Positions 5,615 through 6,769 of a stretch of DNA of 6,769 nt are shown here, piece by piece. Source of the DNA: Candidatus Coatesiibacteriota bacterium (GTDB taxonomy: Bacteria; RBG-13-66-14; B26-G2); NCBI GenBank assembly GCA_003647715.1, contig QMNJ01000086.1, positions 1 through 6,769 of the forward strand, read 5' to 3'. A model generated the notes under the pieces. That model had not been told where the DNA came from. It saw only the letters and a program-made list of their open reading frames with translations, and ran no database searches. Position 1 is the first letter of the stretch. Each line of letters begins with the position of its first letter. The position numbers and the translations under genes are program-made.

Positions 5615-5926
5615 CTACTCCTTCTTCTTCCTGCGTCTTTTACCATTACCCTTCCCATCTTCAACCTTCATACCCTCTGTCACCTTCTCTTTCCCCGCCT
5701 GCTTTTCTTTAACAACCTTTGTCTCCACCTCATCCCCCGCCTTTATCTTCTCATTCATCACAGTAAGTATTCTTGCTATCTCCCGTTTCGTCAACATTCT
5801 CCTGTTTGTATCCTCCATCTGTCTGCTCATAAGTTGGTGCGTCAACTTGAAGAGCTCGTTCTTCATATCCACCAATCTAACCCTTAACTCCTCAATAGAT
5901 AAATTTCTCAACTCCTCTGCCTTCAT
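5615..5926 (-). CDS. rpmC: 50S ribosomal protein L29 with basic C-terminal extension
   Basis: L29 is a helical protein at the exit of the nascent-chain tunnel, near L23, where trigger factor and the signal recognition particle dock. The core (1-60) is normal: MKAEELRNLSIEELRVRL, a helical hairpin, and the REIARILTVMNEK motif (48-60). The family usually ends near residue 63-70; this protein runs to 103. The extra part (61-103) has 15 Lys/Arg and 9 Asp/Glu and ends in a cluster of seven residues made of Arg and Lys then Glu (RRRKKKE plus a preceding Lys). It is probably disordered and could reach rRNA. The ATG at 5926 has GGAGG about 10 nt upstream. Gaps are 23 nt before and 17 nt after. The stop is TAG. 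Confidence 0.96.
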   Translation of the reverse strand: MKAEELRNLSIEELRVRLVDMKNELFKLTHQLMSRQMEDTNRRMLTKREIARILTVMNEKIKAGDEVETKVVKEKQAGKEKVTEGMKVEDGKGNGKRRRKKKE

Positions 5927-5949
5927 CTACCATCACCCTCCGACTACTC

Positions 5950-6363
5950 TTATACCTCTTTTCTGGTCACAAATCTGGTCTTAATGGGCAACTTATGTGA
6001 AGCCAGAGCCATAGCCCTCCTCGCCACACTTTCAGATACGCCATCAAGTTCAAAAAGCATCCGCCCTCTTTTCACCACCACTACCCAGAACTCTGGTGCA
6101 CCCTTCCCTTTACCCATCCTTGTCTCAAGTGGCTTCTTGGTTACCGGCTTGTCTGGAAACACCCTTATCCATATCTTGCCCACCCTTTTTACTGCTCTGG
6201 TGATTGCCACTCTTGCACTTTCTATCTGTCTTGCGGTTATCCAGGCACTCTCCAACGCCTGAAGACCATAAGCACCAAACGAAAGGCGATTCCCCGACTG
6301 CGCTTTGCCACGCATTCTACCCCTCTGCTGTTTTCTATATTTGGTCTTCTTGGGTGCTAGCAT
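5950..6363 (-). CDS. rplP: 50S ribosomal protein L16
   Basis: L16 lies near the A site and peptidyl transferase region and helps position the tRNA elbow. The 137 residues equal the usual length. MLAPKKTKYRKQQRGRMRG (1-19), the ITARQIESARVAITRAVKR stretch (42-60), KIWIRVFPDKPVTKKPLETRMGKGKG (63-88) and KLPIKTRFV (124-132) are the family signatures. Arg82, just before MGKGKG, matches the arginine that is hydroxylated in E. coli L16. The ATG at 6363 has GAGGT 8 nt upstream and follows rpsC by 25 nt. The stop is TAA. Identity is certain. Confidence 0.98.
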   Translation of the reverse strand: MLAPKKTKYRKQQRGRMRGKAQSGNRLSFGAYGLQALESAWITARQIESARVAITRAVKRVGKIWIRVFPDKPVTKKPLETRMGKGKGAPEFWVVVVKRGRMLFELDGVSESVARRAMALASHKLPIKTRFVTRKEV

Positions 6364-6388
6364 CTCTTACTACCTCTACCTTCCTATA

Positions 6389-6769
6389 TTATCTCTTCTT
6401 CTTTCTTTTCGGAGACCCCTTTGGCTGAACAACCACTGGCTCCTGCTCCGGTGTAATCCTACGAGTCAAATCCTCAGGCAACATCTCACCCTTATATACC
6501 CATGCCTTAACACCTATAATACCATATTGGGTCATCGCCTCTGCCGTTCCATAATCAATGTCCGCCCTCAGGGTGGAGAGTGGCAATCTACCATCTTTAT
6601 ACCACTCAGTCCTCGCCATCTCTACACCTCCAAGACGACCAGAACAGGCAACCTTCACTCCCAAAGCCCCAAACCTCATAGCGGTCTCCACTGCCCTCTT
6701 CATCGCCCTCCTGAAACTTACTCTCCTCTCCAGTTGCTGTGCAACGGATTCCGCAATTAACTGGGCATC
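6389..6769 (-). CDS. rpsC: 30S ribosomal protein S3 (N-terminal half beyond window edge)
   Basis: S3 forms part of the mRNA entry channel of the small subunit. Only the last 126 residues are seen; the frame is open to base 6769, so the N-terminal KH domain lies outside. The visible part is the C-terminal domain: LERRVSFRRAMKRAV (13-27 of the visible part), VACSGRLGGVEMARTEWYKDGRLPLSTLRADIDYG, then GVKAWVYKGE. Arg20, Arg21 and Lys24 of the visible part match E. coli Arg131, Arg132 and Lys135, which are tied to the ribosome's mRNA-unwinding activity. The tail after KGE is Pro- and Lys-rich and ends in KRKKKR. An apparent start at 6703 is an internal Met, not the gene start. The stop is TAA; rplP follows after 25 nt. 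Confidence 0.98.
   Translation of the reverse strand, partial: DAQLIAESVAQQLERRVSFRRAMKRAVETAMRFGALGVKVACSGRLGGVEMARTEWYKDGRLPLSTLRADIDYGTAEAMTQYGIIGVKAWVYKGEMLPEDLTRRITPEQEPVVVQPKGSPKRKKKR

Noticed and set aside
6389..6703. S3 starting at ATG 6703
   Set aside because: The S3 similarity continues in frame upstream to base 6769, so this Met is internal.

Overview
The window is a stretch of the bacterial S10-spc ribosomal protein gene cluster, read entirely from the minus strand. In transcription order (right to left) it holds rpsC (3' part), rplP, rpmC, rpsQ, rplN, rplX, rplE, rpsN, rpsH, rplF, rplR, rpsE, rpmD, rplO and secY (5' part). That is fifteen genes in the canonical bacterial order, with no insertion, loss or rearrangement. 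Both end genes are cut by the window edges, not broken.

Organism: a bacterium. L30 lies between S5 and L15, L16 and L29 are bacterial in form, and the archaeal genes that interrupt this cluster are absent. S14 is the short zinc-binding type and L24 carries two CXXC pairs, which argues against Enterobacteria-like Proteobacteria. The coding strand is strikingly purine-rich (the + strand falls to about 20% purines in places), and Arg codons are mostly AGA/AGG. This is often seen in thermophiles, but I cannot name a phylum.

Layout: 6769-5950 ends S3 and holds L16. 5926-4540 holds L29, S17, L14 and L24. 4522-2789 holds L5, S14, S8 and L6. 2787-1432 holds L18, S5 and L30. 1430-1 holds L15 and SecY. 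Spacers are 1-25 nt except 51 nt (S17-L14) and 120 nt (S5-L30). I see no convincing promoter or terminator, so the whole window reads as one polycistronic unit. Several starts are fixed by Shine-Dalgarno (SD) position; SecY and L15 start at TTG and S14 at GTG.

The products are structural parts of the two ribosomal subunits, plus SecY, the membrane channel through which ribosomes and SecA deliver secreted proteins. I found no undescribed system here. The points worth a second look are modest: a long acidic C-terminal tail on S5 whose frame stays open past the stop codon, a lysine/arginine-rich tail on L29, a small insertion near the C-terminus of L6, and TAG as the commonest stop codon.
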